From: an uncultured Flavobacteriales bacterium
GTDB lineage: Bacteria; Bacteroidota; Bacteroidia; Flavobacteriales_F; PHOS-HE28
Length of the DNA stretch: 64,000 nucleotides
Reading direction: 5' to 3'
NCBI GenBank assembly: GCA_937872175.1
Contig: CALMPI010000009.1
Span: 124,001-188,000, forward strand
In this document: one piece after another, positions 26,759 to 36,832 of the stretch
Layout of the letters: each line of letters starts with the position of its first letter
Position numbering within the stretch: position 1 is the stretch's first letter
The notes under the pieces: model-generated
What the model was told of the DNA's origin: nothing
The model's input: only the letters and a program-made list of their open reading frames with translations
Database searches by the model: none
Made by a program: the position numbers and the translations under genes

Positions 26759-27841
26759 TTAGCGCGTGCTCGCCTCCCAGGGGCTCGTATCCACTCCCAT
26801 TTTCTGGAGGCACTTCAACGAGTTCGCCCTCACGTTCTCGGGAGGGTTCATGCCCAGGCTTTTCTTGAAGGCCTTGACCGCCGCTGCGGTGTTGCCGGCC
26901 ATCATGTAGCCTTCGCCCAGGCTGTCGTGCACGTTCGGGTCGTCCGCATGGCGTTTGGCGTTCAGCTCGAACATCGTGATCGCCTCATCCAGTTCACCCT
27001 GGTTCGCCAGCTGGTAGGCGTAGGTGTTCAGTTGGGCGTTCGTCGCGCCATCGATCATCGCCTTGCGCAGCGCAGCCGCTTCTGCGGTGTTCCCCTGCTC
27101 CTCCAGCATCGTGGCCTTCAGGGTCTGGTTCTCGAAGTTGGCGCCGCGGGCGATGCTCATGTCCACCCAGTTCATCGCCTTCCCGGGATCGAGCTTTTCG
27201 GCGTGGGCATAGTGGGCCGCTTCGTACCAGGTCTCCCAGCCGAACGCACCGAGGCCCCGGAGCTGCGCCGGCAGCTCTGCGAGCACGATCGCGTGGACAT
27301 CCACCTTCAGCCGCATCGGCACTTCCAGCTTGTCCCAGCGCATGACCAGGGTGGCTGCATCCGGCCCCACCTCGGTGAAGTCGTAGGTGACGTGCTCGGT
27401 CATGGCGCACAGGCGTGGGCTCACCGTGGCGCGTGCGGCATCGTTCTCCGGTTTGTAGAAGAAGGAGCCCCAGGCCGTGTGGTCCTTGCTCAGGATCACC
27501 GTCCAGGCGCCGTTCGTCGGTATCATGTGCAGCCCGTAGGTGCCGACGGGCAGTGGGATGCCTTCCACGGAGATGTCATGCGTGGTGCTGAGGGTGGTGT
27601 TCTCGTTGGCCCCGGCGCGCCACACGGCATCGAAGGGGACGACATCGCCCCAGATGGTGCGGCCCTTCACGCCGGGCCTGCTGTACGCGATGGTGATGTC
27701 CGTGGTGCCGATGCGTTGGGTCACGCGGGCCTGCTGGCTTTCGCGGGGCAGGTCGAGCTGTGAATACTGGGCGGTACCGCCGGTGGGGCGGGCGAGGCTG
27801 AACAGGCCGCAAAGGCCGATGAGGAGCGGGTTGGCGCGCAT
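26759..27841 (-). CDS. Secreted DUF2911 protein with C-terminal TPR-like repeats
   Basis: 360 residues from ATG 27841 (an in-frame upstream ATG would add 13 unlikely residues). Signal peptide, then the DUF2911 core (ITIAYSRPGVKGRTIWGD, VWRAGANENTTL, GTYGLHMIP, AWTVILSKD). From about residue 205 TPR-like helices follow, e.g. LNTYAYQLANQGELDEAITM and SLGEGYMMAGNTAAAVKAFK. The function is unknown. It is longer than the paralogue at 18444 because of the TPR part. Confidence 0.88.
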   Translation of the reverse strand: MRANPLLIGLCGLFSLARPTGGTAQYSQLDLPRESQQARVTQRIGTTDITIAYSRPGVKGRTIWGDVVPFDAVWRAGANENTTLSTTHDISVEGIPLPVGTYGLHMIPTNGAWTVILSKDHTAWGSFFYKPENDAARATVSPRLCAMTEHVTYDFTEVGPDAATLVMRWDKLEVPMRLKVDVHAIVLAELPAQLRGLGAFGWETWYEAAHYAHAEKLDPGKAMNWVDMSIARGANFENQTLKATMLEEQGNTAEAAALRKAMIDGATNAQLNTYAYQLANQGELDEAITMFELNAKRHADDPNVHDSLGEGYMMAGNTAAAVKAFKKSLGMNPPENVRANSLKCLQKMGVDTSPWEASTR

Positions 27842-27931
27842 GACAAGGGGTTTGCCCCTGAAGCTAGGCGTCCGCTCCATGCCCGGTGCGCTGGTGCGTC
27901 CGGGCGGTTGGTCGTGGGACGGATGGCGGAG

Positions 27932-28708
27932 CTACACCACTTGCTCCGCCAGCACCTTGGCGATCTGCTCCTTGTAGCTGCGGCCGCTCACGATGCGTTC
28001 GTTGTTCGCCATCGTGAAGATGAACTCGTTGTTGCCGCTGTAGCGGCTGTTGCGCACGTGGGCCATGTTCACGATGTAGCTGCGGTGGATGCGCAGGAAA
28101 CGGCCGGGGTCGAGCTCGGTCTCCACGGCGTTCATCGTCATGCGGTGCAGGAAATGCCGGTCCTTGAGCTGCAGGCAGAGGTAGTTGCCCTCGGCGCGCA
28201 TATACACCACGTCGGCCACGTTCACCTTGTGTTCGCGCCCCTTCTCCTTGATGATGAAGTGCTCGATGAACTCGCTGTTGGCATGCATGTGCTCGCGCAC
28301 GAGGTCCATCAGCTTGCCGGTGAGGCGGCTGTTGACGTTCATGTCGAGGTGGCGCTTGGCGCGTTCCAGGGAGGTGAAGAAGCGCTCGTCGTCGTAGGGT
28401 TTCAGCAGGTAGTCCACGGCGTTGACGTCGAAGGCCTTGAGCGCGTACTGGTCGTGGGCGGTGACGAAGACCACGAAGGGCAGGCGCTCGCGGGGGATCT
28501 GCTGCACCACTTCGAAGCCGTTCATCTGGGGCATCTGCACATCGAGGAAGAGGAGGTCGGGGCGGTGCTTGGCTACGGACTCCAGGGCCTCGTGGCCGTT
28601 GCGGCATTCGCCCACCACCTCGATCTCCGGGTCCTGGGCGAGCAGGCGGGCGAGGCGTGCGCGGGCGATGGGCTCGTCGTCCACGATGAGGGTGCGGATG
28701 TGTTTCAT
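27932..28708 (-). CDS. LytTR-family response regulator
   Basis: 258 residues. Receiver domain 1-120 with DDE (10-12), phospho-acceptor D56 in LFLDVQMP, T83 and K103 (LLKPYD). The C-terminal LytTR DNA-binding domain (about 150-255) shows MRAEGNYLCLQL and FLRIHRSYIVNM. The start overlaps the stop of the sensor-kinase gene by 4 bp (ATGA), so the two are translationally coupled partners. LytTR regulators bind short direct repeats near promoters; the target genes are not visible here. Confidence 0.94.
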   Translation of the reverse strand: MKHIRTLIVDDEPIARARLARLLAQDPEIEVVGECRNGHEALESVAKHRPDLLFLDVQMPQMNGFEVVQQIPRERLPFVVFVTAHDQYALKAFDVNAVDYLLKPYDDERFFTSLERAKRHLDMNVNSRLTGKLMDLVREHMHANSEFIEHFIIKEKGREHKVNVADVVYMRAEGNYLCLQLKDRHFLHRMTMNAVETELDPGRFLRIHRSYIVNMAHVRNSRYSGNNEFIFTMANNERIVSGRSYKEQIAKVLAEQVV

Positions 28709-29832
28709 GATGCTGATCCGTTGTGCTTGAACGGGAGGGTGAGGTGCACGGTGAAGCCTTGGCCGCCGGGCGAGGACACCTGCATGTCCGCCGCATCGCC
28801 ATAGAGCAGCCGCAGCCGCTCACGGACGTTGCGCAGACCGATGCCGCTGCCTGCCACCGCCCCTTCGACGTCCGTGCAGCCGCGTCCGTTGTCCCGCACG
28901 GCGATGTGCAGGCTTCCGTTGCGGCGTTCGGCGGTGACGGCGATGTCCACGCGCTCGCTGGTGAAGCCGGGGCCGTGCTTGATCGCGTTCTCCACCAGCG
29001 GTTGCAGGATCATGCTGGGCACTTCGGCGTCGGCACAGGAACTGGGGATGTCGTAGTCCACATGCAGACGGTCCTGGAAGCGTACGGCCTCGATGCCGAG
29101 GTAATGGCCGATGTGATCGATCTCGCGGGCGAGCGGCACGCGGTCGCGCTGCTCCTTGTCCAGGGTGATGCGCAGGAGCTGCCCCAGGCGGCTCAGCACG
29201 GTGCGGGCGCGATCGGTGTCCTGGTCCATCAGGGCGCTCACCGTGTTGAGCGTGTTGAAGAGGAAGTGGGGTTGCAACTGTTTCTTCAGCGCGTTGAGCT
29301 GGCTCTTCTGCAGTTCGTTCTGCAGCTTCATCAGCTGGGTCTGTTTCTCGCGCATCATGCGCGCGTTGTCCAGGGCCACCAGCACGCCCATCAGCACGCC
29401 GTACTCCATGAAGCGGCTGAGAATGGCGGGGGGCAGCGCGCTGAGGGCCCAGCTGCGCATGCCGGGGTCGCTGAAGTCGAACTCGCCGCGCCAGTGCAGG
29501 ATGCCGTAGTAGATGCAGGAAGTGGAGGCCTCGTGGAAGGCCGCGATCACCAGGGCCACGCCGAGGTGCAGCAGCAGCACGGGCCCCCAGGGGCGTCCAC
29601 TGAACGGCCAGCGCTTCAGGATGGTGTAGACGAGCGGGGCGAGCAGGGCCCAGAACAGGAAGTTGAGGTATGGCACGGGGGCCTCGCGCCACCAGCGGAA
29701 CTCGCCCATGTCCTTCAGCTCCGCGTACACGAAGTGGTGCATGTAGGCCTGCAGCAGGAAGAGCGTGGCCATCACCAGGGCGCTCCCCAGCACGATGCGG
29801 TAGCTGATCGGCGTGCGCTGGAAGTAGTTCAT
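28705..29832 (-). CDS. LytS-like sensor histidine kinase
   Basis: 375 residues from ATG 29832. Four membrane helices in the first ~155 residues, then a coiled coil (MREKQTQLMKLQNELQKSQL) and the His_kinase domain with H189 in LQPHFLFNTLN. The ATPase part shows LVENAIKHG and DNGRG, then GIGLRNVRERL. No extracellular sensor domain is present, so sensing probably occurs within the membrane. It precedes and overlaps its LytTR regulator. TAGCTTGG at 29881-29888 on this strand is a possible -7 element. Confidence 0.93.
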   Translation of the reverse strand: MNYFQRTPISYRIVLGSALVMATLFLLQAYMHHFVYAELKDMGEFRWWREAPVPYLNFLFWALLAPLVYTILKRWPFSGRPWGPVLLLHLGVALVIAAFHEASTSCIYYGILHWRGEFDFSDPGMRSWALSALPPAILSRFMEYGVLMGVLVALDNARMMREKQTQLMKLQNELQKSQLNALKKQLQPHFLFNTLNTVSALMDQDTDRARTVLSRLGQLLRITLDKEQRDRVPLAREIDHIGHYLGIEAVRFQDRLHVDYDIPSSCADAEVPSMILQPLVENAIKHGPGFTSERVDIAVTAERRNGSLHIAVRDNGRGCTDVEGAVAGSGIGLRNVRERLRLLYGDAADMQVSSPGGQGFTVHLTLPFKHNGSAS

Positions 29833-29978
29833 GGGGCCCTGAACGGATGGGGACAGGGCTTGCGACCTGTCACCGGATGGCCAAGCTATCCCCACCCCCC
29901 GGCGGCACCAACGCGAACGTGATGAACGGCTCCGGAAGGGACGGACAGGGATGAACGGTTGGGATGGCCGGGAACGGA

Positions 29979-30000
29979 GGAAGGCCCCGTAGGGCCTTCC
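29979..30000 (-). terminator. Hairpin downstream of the lipoprotein gene
   Basis: Nine-base-pair perfect stem GGAAGGCCC / GGGCCTTCC with loop CGTA, 27 nt beyond the lipoprotein stop codon. No T tract. Confidence 0.45.
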
Positions 30001-30027
30001 AAGCGTTCGGTGGGAGGGGGAAGGGTC

Positions 30028-30825
30028 CTAGCCGAACGTGAACGTGAAGCCATTGACGGTGACCGTGACGGTGCCATCGCAGGAGCCGTTGCCGAAGTCG
30101 ACGTAGCGGGTGGCGAGCCCCTGCGGGGTGATCTCGAGCGTGCCGCTCACCACATGCCAGCAGCCCACCTCCACGCGCAGGGCCTGGGTGATGGTGAGGG
30201 TGTAGGGCACGCCGTTGCGGTTGGTGCCGCTGCCGCTTCCGGTGATCAGGTACACATCGTCCCACGGGGTCAGCGTCTCCTCGCCCTGGATCCAGGTGCG
30301 CACGCGGCTGGCCGCGTGGGTGCTGGTCCAGGCGTTGTTGGGGGCGGTGATCGTTCCGTTGACGGCGATGCTGAACTGGGTGTGACCATCGCCGTTGGGC
30401 CCCAGGTTCGTCACCGTCTTGCTGCCTTCCACCTTGTGGTCGTTCACGTAGTAGTCCTGCGGGGTGATGGTGATCACGGTGCCCACGGCGCGGTAGGGAC
30501 CGGTGAAGGTCACAAGGATGCTGCCGCGGCGGGCCCGGCCGTCCTGTCCGGTGCAGTTCACGGTGCCGAAGTCGATCAGCATGGTGCGGGGCATCACGGT
30601 GGTGTCGATGACGATGGTGTCGATGCAGGCGTCCATCATGCCGCGTACCCCGCCCTCTTCGGCGGCCTGATCGGCCTGCTTCAACATGTCGTTGAACATC
30701 GATTCGGCGAGGCTGTTGTCGATCGCGGCGGTGTAGTCGTTGTTCACCGGGTCGGTGGTCTCCTTGCGGCAGGCGGTGAGGGCCAGCAGGGCAAGGGCGG
30801 AGGTGGTGAGCAGGTGGCGCTTCAT
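30028..30825 (-). CDS. Putative lipoprotein of unknown function
   Basis: 265 residues from ATG 30825. Lipoprotein signal: MKRHLLTTSALALLALTAC, so Cys19 would be acylated. The mature part is Thr-rich and beta-strand rich with many short Gly/Asn turns (ITGSGSGTNRNG, FGNGSCDGTVTVTV), ending TFTFG. I do not recognise the family. It lies 56 bp downstream of folA on the same strand, but nothing ties it to folate metabolism. Confidence 0.8.
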   Translation of the reverse strand: MKRHLLTTSALALLALTACRKETTDPVNNDYTAAIDNSLAESMFNDMLKQADQAAEEGGVRGMMDACIDTIVIDTTVMPRTMLIDFGTVNCTGQDGRARRGSILVTFTGPYRAVGTVITITPQDYYVNDHKVEGSKTVTNLGPNGDGHTQFSIAVNGTITAPNNAWTSTHAASRVRTWIQGEETLTPWDDVYLITGSGSGTNRNGVPYTLTITQALRVEVGCWHVVSGTLEITPQGLATRYVDFGNGSCDGTVTVTVNGFTFTFG

Positions 30826-30881
30826 GTCGGGTGGGTTGGTTCGACCGTAGGACCGTATAACGGGATCCTGGTTTGATCCGT

Positions 30882-31394
30882 TCATGCCCGGCCCTCCTGG
30901 TCGAGCCGAAGGAAGGTGAACGCGTGGGCATGGCGCTCGTCCGCAGGGTGTTCCTCTCGCCATCGCTCGGTCCAGCGGTCGTCGAGGTCGGGGAAGTGCG
31001 TATCGCCCTCGATCTCTGCGTGCACCCGCGTGATGTAGAGCCGCTGGACCAGGTCCTTGGCCAGGGCCTCGCGGTACAACTGGCCGCCGCCGATGAGGAA
31101 GGCCTCCTGTTCCCCCAGCGCGCGCGCGTGTTCCAAGGCGGCCTCCAAGCTGCCCACGACAACGGCGCCGGGCGCGTCGTAGCCGGGGTTGCGGCTCACC
31201 ACGATGTTCGTGCGGCCCTTCAGCGGGCGGTAGCGGTCGGGGATGCTCTCCCAGTTGAGGCGCCCGGTGATGACGCAGTGGCCGCGCGTGGTGCGTTGGA
31301 AGAAGGCCATGTCGTCCGGCAAGTGCCAGGGCAGGTCGCCGTCGCGGCCGATGACCCCGTTGGCGCTGACGGCGGCGATGGCGCTGACGATCAT
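30882..31394 (-). CDS. folA: Dihydrofolate reductase
   Basis: 170 residues. NADPH-dependent reduction of dihydrofolate. The start [16 protein letters not shown], the substrate loop [11 protein letters not shown] (acidic catalytic residue in PDDM), the GRLNWESI region (usually GRxTxESI) and [13 protein letters not shown] are classic DHFR. The start overlaps the thyA stop by 4 bp, so the enzyme that regenerates tetrahydrofolate is coupled to the one that oxidises it. Confidence 0.96.
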   Translation of the reverse strand: MIVSAIAAVSANGVIGRDGDLPWHLPDDMAFFQRTTRGHCVITGRLNWESIPDRYRPLKGRTNIVVSRNPGYDAPGAVVVGSLEAALEHARALGEQEAFLIGGGQLYREALAKDLVQRLYITRVHAEIEGDTHFPDLDDRWTERWREEHPADERHAHAFTFLRLDQEGRA

Positions 31395-32185
31395 ACGGCG
31401 ACCTCCGCCTTGATGTGCGGATGCGGATCGTAGTGCTTCAGCGTGAAGTGCTCGAAGCGGAAGGCGAAGAGATCGCCGATGGTGGGGTCGATCTCGAGGG
31501 TGGGCAGGGCGCGGGGCTCGCGGGTGAGCTGCAGGCGGGCCTGGTCGATGTGGTTGGTGTAGAGGTGCACATCGCCGAAGCTGTGGACGAACTCACCGGG
31601 CTTCAGGCCGCACACCTGGGCCACCATCATGGTCAGCAGCGCGTAGCTGGCGATGTTGAAGGGCACACCGAGGAACACGTCGGCACTGCGCTGATAGAGC
31701 TGGCAGCTGAGCTTCCCTTCGGCCACGTAGAACTGGAACATGGTGTGGCAGGGGGGCAGGGCCATGCGGTCCACGTCGGCGGGGTTCCAGGCGGTGACGA
31801 TCAGACGTCGGCTGTCGGGGTTGCGCTTGATCTGTTCCACCACGTTGGCGATCTGGTCGATGACCCGGCCGTCCGGGGTGTGCCAGCTGCGCCACTGGTA
31901 GCCGTACACGGGGCCGAGGTCGCCGTTGGCATCGGCCCACTCATCCCAGATGCGCACGCCGTTGTCCTGGAGGTACTTGATGTTGGTGTCGCCGGCCAGG
32001 AACCACAGCAGTTCGTGGATGATGCTCTTGAGGTGCAGCTTCTTGGTGGTCACCAGGGGGAAGCCCTCGGCGAGGTCGAAGCGCATCTGGTGGCCGAAGC
32101 AACTGAGGGTGCCGGTGCCGGTGCGGTCGTGCTTCCGCACCCCCTGATCGAGGATGCGGCGCAGAAGGTCGTGGTAGGGCTGCAT
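31391..32185 (-). CDS. thyA: Thymidylate synthase
   Basis: 264 residues, the same length as E. coli ThyA. Start [25 protein letters not shown] region with the conserved phosphate-binding Arg; catalytic Cys in [33 protein letters not shown] for folate and dUMP contacts. It converts dUMP to dTMP using methylene-tetrahydrofolate. A -7 element (TAACTTCG at 32192-32199) lies 6 nt before the ATG and overlaps the stop codon of the upstream ClC gene, so thyA-folA probably has its own promoter. Confidence 0.97.
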   Translation of the reverse strand: MQPYHDLLRRILDQGVRKHDRTGTGTLSCFGHQMRFDLAEGFPLVTTKKLHLKSIIHELLWFLAGDTNIKYLQDNGVRIWDEWADANGDLGPVYGYQWRSWHTPDGRVIDQIANVVEQIKRNPDSRRLIVTAWNPADVDRMALPPCHTMFQFYVAEGKLSCQLYQRSADVFLGVPFNIASYALLTMMVAQVCGLKPGEFVHSFGDVHLYTNHIDQARLQLTREPRALPTLEIDPTIGDLFAFRFEHFTLKHYDPHPHIKAEVAV

Positions 32186-32191
32186 GCGCCG

Positions 32192-32199
32192 CGAAGTTA
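32192..32199 (-). promoter_or_regulatory. -7 element of thyA-folA
   Basis: TAACTTCG on the minus strand, overlapping the ClC stop codon and 6 nt from the thyA ATG. Confidence 0.45.
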
Positions 32200-33693
32200 G
32201 CCCAGGCCATAACCCGGTATGGGCGATGGCGGCTCTTCATCGGGAGGGTCGGGATCCGGCGGCCGTTTGGAGCCGTTGCGTGCGGGTCGCTCACCGACCG
32301 GTTCCCTTCCGCTGTTGCCGGGCAGGGCCGCCAACAGGCGCAGTTTCATGCGCTCGTAGTAGCTGCGTTTGTCGATGCCGTGGCTGATGAGGTAGGCCAC
32401 CATGGCGGCGTACATCAGCTGGAAGATCACGCTGTGGCGGTCGGTCATTTCCAGCACCAGGATGGCACTGGTGAAGGGGGAGCGCGACACCCCGGTGAGG
32501 AAGGCGGTCATGCCGGCGAGCACCAGCACGTTGAACTCACCCCGGCTGGGTTCGAACCATTGGGCGATCCACCCCCCGATGGCGGCGCCGCCGGCGAGGC
32601 TGGGGGCGAAGATGCCGCCGGCCCCGCCCGCGCTGAAGCTCAGGAGCGGGCCAAGCACGCGGGCGATGATGTCGCGCCATCCGGGGTCCACACGGGCATC
32701 GAAGAGATAGCTTTCCAGCAGGTGCTTTCCGCTGCCCAGGGCGAAGGTGCCCGCGAGCTTCACGGTGAGGGCGAAGGCCAGGGCGCATCCCACGGCGAAA
32801 AGGGCCTGTGCCCCGGGCCCCTTGAGCGACCTGCGCCACTTGTCGAACAGCATCAGGGCCTTGCAGAACAGCGCTCCGGCGGCACCGGCGCAGAGGCCGA
32901 TGGCCAGCACCTTGTACATGAAGCTGAATCCGACGGGTTCCAGCTTGGGATAGCCCAGAAAGAGATAGGGTCCCAGGATGAGCTGGGCGGTCATGCCGGC
33001 CAGGATCACGGCGGTGAGGACGGCGGTGCGGAACTGGGCGATGTGGGTGCGGGTGAGCTCCTCCACGGCGAACACGATGCCGCCCAGCGGGGTGTTGAAC
33101 GCGGCGCTGAGGCCGGCGGCTCCGCCGGTCACCATCATCACCTTGCGGCTCACCTTGGGCCAGAAGGGAGGAAGCAGCTTGTGCACGGTGCGGTACACGC
33201 TGCCGGCGATCTGAAGGGTGGGGCCTTCACGGCCTACGGCGCCACCGCCCATCACCATGGCCAGGCTGCTGGCGATCTTCACCAGGATGATGCGGACGTT
33301 CAGGAAGCGCCAGCTGCGGTCGGTGGCCTTGTCGTTGGCCACCTCGATGGCGGCCATGAGCTGGGGGATGCCACTGCCCCCGGCCATGGGGGCGAAGCGC
33401 CGCACCAGCCACCAGCTGAGGAGGAAGGCGAGCGGTGCGCTCACGAAGATCCAGTCGGGGTGCAGGGCGATGACCCAGGTGTGGACCTCCTCCACCAGGC
33501 CGAAGAGCTTGGCGTAGCCCACGGCGATGAGGGCGGTGATCACCGCGGCCACCTGGTAGGGCAGGGTCAGGAGCGTGAGCTCCTTCATGCGGCTGTTCAT
33601 CACCTTGCGGCCCAGCCAGGCGAAGAACGAGGTCACCTGCCGTTGCAGGCGCTCGATCAGGCGTGGAGGGGAGGGCGGTGGAGCGGGCGGCAC
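32197..33693 (-). CDS. ClC-family chloride channel or H+/Cl- antiporter
   Basis: 498 residues, about ten or more membrane helices. The three selectivity signatures are clear: [18 protein letters not shown] (with the external gating Glu) and [14 protein letters not shown] 33693 is the likely start; ATG 33600 would drop 31 residues. The C-terminus is a short polar tail without CBS domains. Whether it is a channel or an antiporter depends on an internal Glu that I could not assign with confidence. Confidence 0.93.
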   Translation of the reverse strand: MPPAPPPSPPRLIERLQRQVTSFFAWLGRKVMNSRMKELTLLTLPYQVAAVITALIAVGYAKLFGLVEEVHTWVIALHPDWIFVSAPLAFLLSWWLVRRFAPMAGGSGIPQLMAAIEVANDKATDRSWRFLNVRIILVKIASSLAMVMGGGAVGREGPTLQIAGSVYRTVHKLLPPFWPKVSRKVMMVTGGAAGLSAAFNTPLGGIVFAVEELTRTHIAQFRTAVLTAVILAGMTAQLILGPYLFLGYPKLEPVGFSFMYKVLAIGLCAGAAGALFCKALMLFDKWRRSLKGPGAQALFAVGCALAFALTVKLAGTFALGSGKHLLESYLFDARVDPGWRDIIARVLGPLLSFSAGGAGGIFAPSLAGGAAIGGWIAQWFEPSRGEFNVLVLAGMTAFLTGVSRSPFTSAILVLEMTDRHSVIFQLMYAAMVAYLISHGIDKRSYYERMKLRLLAALPGNSGREPVGERPARNGSKRPPDPDPPDEEPPSPIPGYGLG

Positions 33694-33772
33694 GCCGCAA
33701 AGGTGGCCCGCTTCAGCGCCGGGCCATCGCAGCGGATGAGGGTGCTACCAACAACACGGCATGGACAGGGCC

Positions 33773-35389
33773 TCATTCGGCGCCCACGCGCTGCAGGTCC
33801 ACCAGCACGTACCGGTAGGTGGTCCCCCGGTCATAGGCCTTCAACAGGGCATGTGTCCCGTCCGGATCGAACACGGCGGTCATGGGGCAGGCGGCCAGGC
33901 CACCCTCGGGCATCCAGGCCGTGCCCTGGCGCACCACCTCACCGCTGCGGTCCACACGCACGGCCTTCAACACCCCCGGCTCGGGCAGCGGGGCCTTGCC
34001 GTCGCCTTCCCCTCCGCTGGCCAGGATGCCGGCGAGCCCCTTCGGGGTGTGTCCGTACAACAGGGTGATCCCCTCGGCATCCAGCCGCAGGCCGGCGGAC
34101 TCGTAGGCCTGCCCGGCGGTGGTGAGGTAGGCCCGGTCGATGGTGCGTTGCCAGCGCACGGTGTCGGTGCCGTCCAGATAGCTCGCGCGCAGCATGCCGC
34201 AGAAGTGCCGCATGGCGATGGCCTCGCCCACAGGCAACTGGAACTCATTGTCCACGAAGGCTTCCAGGAGCATGGTGCCGCCATCCCATGCGGGCAGCAA
34301 GGTCACCACCTCGTCGGGCAGCTTGGCGCGCACGGAAGCGGCCTTGTTCGGATCGCCGTCCACACTGCCGAAGGCCGTGAGCTTCGCTTTGCGCACGCCG
34401 GCCAGGCGCTGGTCCACCAACGGGGTGGGCTTCAGCTTGGGGTCCTGCGGATCGAAGGTGACCACCTGGCCGGGGATGCCGGTGAGGGCGCCGTAGCGCA
34501 GGGCCAGGGTGATGCGGCCGTCGGCGCGTTCGCAGAAGCGCGCGGTGCTCACGAAGTCCTTGTCCACCAGCACGTCCTTCACCGTGCGGCCCTGGTCGCT
34601 GATGGTGGTGAAGTGCAGCTCGTGGCAGTTCTTGTCGCCCATCTGCTCCTGTTCACAGCGGAACACATAGGCGAGCAGGAGCACGCGGCCGTCGTTGGTG
34701 AGCGCCATCTGGTGGATGCGGGCCTGCTCGGCCGGCCAGGGCAGGGTGGCCACGGCGCTCCATTCCTCGCGCAGGTCGCCATCCAGCATGGCCATCCACA
34801 GCTGCTTGCCGTCCTTGCCCTTGCTGGTGTACATGTTCAGGAGCTGGTGGGCGCCATCGGGGGAGCGGAGCAGGCGTTCGCTGTGCGCGCTGGTGAGGCC
34901 GAGGCTGAAGAGGATGGGGTCGGGCAGCGGACGCCGGGCGATGCTGCTGGCGGGGTCCACCGCCCAGGCATGGCCGAAGGAGGTGATGCGGCGGAAGCCC
35001 GAGAGCGCCAGCGGCGAACCGCCCACGGTGGCCATGCCGAGGTCGGCGCCCTTCTTGCCGGGGCTCACGAGCAGCACCTCCATCACGTCGCCGTGCACCA
35101 GAGGCATCACGCCGTTCCACTTCACGCCGTCCAGCAGCACGTCCTTCAACACCACCTCCTCGGCGGGCTTCAGCTGGGCGTCCAGCCGCAGCACCTTGTG
35201 CGCGGGACCCTCCTCCACGTAAAGCAGCGCACGGCCATCGGAGGTCAGCAGCCCGTCCACCACCGCGTGCTGGTCGCCCTGGGCGTTCTTGAAGGAGCGG
35301 GTGAAGGGTTCGCCGACGCGTGCGGCGGGCTGGGAGCAGGCCGTGACGGCGATCAACAGGGCGGCGGACAGGAGCAGGGTGCGGGTCAT
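33773..35389 (-). CDS. Putative lipoprotein, possible beta-propeller
   Basis: 538 residues from ATG 35389. Lipobox LLIAVTAC with Cys18. The mature part shows repeated strand-rich units of 40-50 residues with turns such as SDGRALLYVEEG, DDQGRT-like segments and DPDGTHALLKAYD, consistent with a beta-propeller; no enzyme motif is seen. It lies 41 bp downstream of the CNT transporter on the same strand and may share its transcript. The function is unknown. Confidence 0.75.
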   Translation of the reverse strand: MTRTLLLSAALLIAVTACSQPAARVGEPFTRSFKNAQGDQHAVVDGLLTSDGRALLYVEEGPAHKVLRLDAQLKPAEEVVLKDVLLDGVKWNGVMPLVHGDVMEVLLVSPGKKGADLGMATVGGSPLALSGFRRITSFGHAWAVDPASSIARRPLPDPILFSLGLTSAHSERLLRSPDGAHQLLNMYTSKGKDGKQLWMAMLDGDLREEWSAVATLPWPAEQARIHQMALTNDGRVLLLAYVFRCEQEQMGDKNCHELHFTTISDQGRTVKDVLVDKDFVSTARFCERADGRITLALRYGALTGIPGQVVTFDPQDPKLKPTPLVDQRLAGVRKAKLTAFGSVDGDPNKAASVRAKLPDEVVTLLPAWDGGTMLLEAFVDNEFQLPVGEAIAMRHFCGMLRASYLDGTDTVRWQRTIDRAYLTTAGQAYESAGLRLDAEGITLLYGHTPKGLAGILASGGEGDGKAPLPEPGVLKAVRVDRSGEVVRQGTAWMPEGGLAACPMTAVFDPDGTHALLKAYDRGTTYRYVLVDLQRVGAE

Positions 35390-35430
35390 GAGAGGAGGAC
35401 GCAGGGAAGGCGCTCGGGTGGCCGGGGCTC

Positions 35431-36828
35431 TTAGATCATCATGCCCACGATGGTGGCGCTGAGGAGGCTGGCGAGGGTGCCGCCGAGCAGGGCGCGGAAC
35501 CCGAACTCGCTGAGCCATTGCCGGCGGCCGGGGGCCAGTGAGCCGATGCCGCCGATCTGGATGCCGATGCTGGCGAAGTTGGCGAAGCCGCAGAGCATGT
35601 AGGTGGCCATCACGATGCTGCGCTGGTGGGCGAAGGAACCGGCGGCCTTCAGCTGCGCCAGGCTCTCGTAGCCCACGAACTCGCTGGCGATGAGCTTCTC
35701 ACCCACCAGCCTTCCGGCCAGCGTGATGTCCTCGGTGGCCACGCCCATCAACCACATGAGGGGTGCGAAGGTGTAGCCGAGGATGAACTCCAGGGAGAGC
35801 CCCTTGAAGTTGCCGTGCGAGATCCCTGCGATCCAGGCGTTCATACCGGTGGCGGCGCCCACTTTCAGGAACACGTAGTTGAACAGGGCGATGAAGGAGA
35901 AGAACACCAGCAGCATGGCGCCCACGTTGGCGGCGAGCTTGAGGCCTTCGGTGGTGCCGTTGGCCATCGCGTCCAGGAAGTTGCTGCCCACCTGGTCCAT
36001 GCCCACGCGCAGCTGGCTGTCGACGGCCTCGGTCTGCGGGTAGAGCACCTTGGCCACCACCACGGCGCCGGGGGCGGCCATCACGCTGGCGGTGAGCAGG
36101 TGCTTGGCGAAGAAGAGCTGCTGCACGGGATCATCGCCGCCCAGGAAGCCCACGTAGGCGGCGAGCACGCCGCCGGCCACCGTGGCCATGCCGGCCACCA
36201 TCACCAGGAAGATCTCCGACCGGTTCATCTTGTCCAGATAGGCCTTCACCATCAGCGGGGCCTCGGTCTGGCCGAGGAAGATGTTGCCCGCGGTGCTCAG
36301 GCTCTCGGCGCCGCTCAACCGCATGGTCCTGTTCAGGGCCCAGGCCAGCGCGTACACCACCTTCTGGATGACGCCGAGGTAGAAGAGCACGCTGGTGAGC
36401 GCACTGAAGAAGATGATGGTGGGCAGGATCTGCAGGGCGAAGATGAATCCGAAGCTCTGCACGTCCATGAGGTCGCGGAACAGGAAGGTGCTGCCGGCCT
36501 TGGTGAAGTCGAGCACCTTGACGAACATGCGGCCCACGATGTCGAACGCGAACTGGACGGCGGGCACGTAGAGCACGGCGAGCGCGAGCAGGAGCTGGAA
36601 GGCGAGGCCGATGCCCACCACCTTCCAGTTCACGTTGGATCGGCGCGCGCTGAACAGCCAGGCGATGGCGATGAGGGCGGCCATGCCGAGCAGGCCGCGG
36701 CCGATGCCCATGGCGCTGGGTCCGGTGAGCGGGGCGGGCCCGCCGTTCTGGGCGGCCAGGGGCAGGGCGGTGAGCAGCAGGAGGGCTGGTGCGGCCAGGG
36801 TGCGTGCGGTGATGCGGTGGGTGAGCAT
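35431..36828 (-). CDS. Concentrative nucleoside transporter (CNT/NupC family)
   Basis: 465 residues, about nine or ten membrane helices preceded by a signal-like hydrophobic segment (LAAPALLLLTALPLAA). CNT signatures: GQTEAPLMV and the later SEFVGYESLAQL (EFVxY motif), both lining the nucleoside and Na+/H+ sites, plus FANFASIGIQIGG. It imports nucleosides with a cation. Two deoxynucleoside kinases elsewhere in the window could phosphorylate such nucleosides. The next upstream gene, for a YbhN-like protein, ends only 4 bp before this start. Confidence 0.94.
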   Translation of the reverse strand: MLTHRITARTLAAPALLLLTALPLAAQNGGPAPLTGPSAMGIGRGLLGMAALIAIAWLFSARRSNVNWKVVGIGLAFQLLLALAVLYVPAVQFAFDIVGRMFVKVLDFTKAGSTFLFRDLMDVQSFGFIFALQILPTIIFFSALTSVLFYLGVIQKVVYALAWALNRTMRLSGAESLSTAGNIFLGQTEAPLMVKAYLDKMNRSEIFLVMVAGMATVAGGVLAAYVGFLGGDDPVQQLFFAKHLLTASVMAAPGAVVVAKVLYPQTEAVDSQLRVGMDQVGSNFLDAMANGTTEGLKLAANVGAMLLVFFSFIALFNYVFLKVGAATGMNAWIAGISHGNFKGLSLEFILGYTFAPLMWLMGVATEDITLAGRLVGEKLIASEFVGYESLAQLKAAGSFAHQRSIVMATYMLCGFANFASIGIQIGGIGSLAPGRRQWLSEFGFRALLGGTLASLLSATIVGMMI

Positions 36829-36832
36829 GCGG

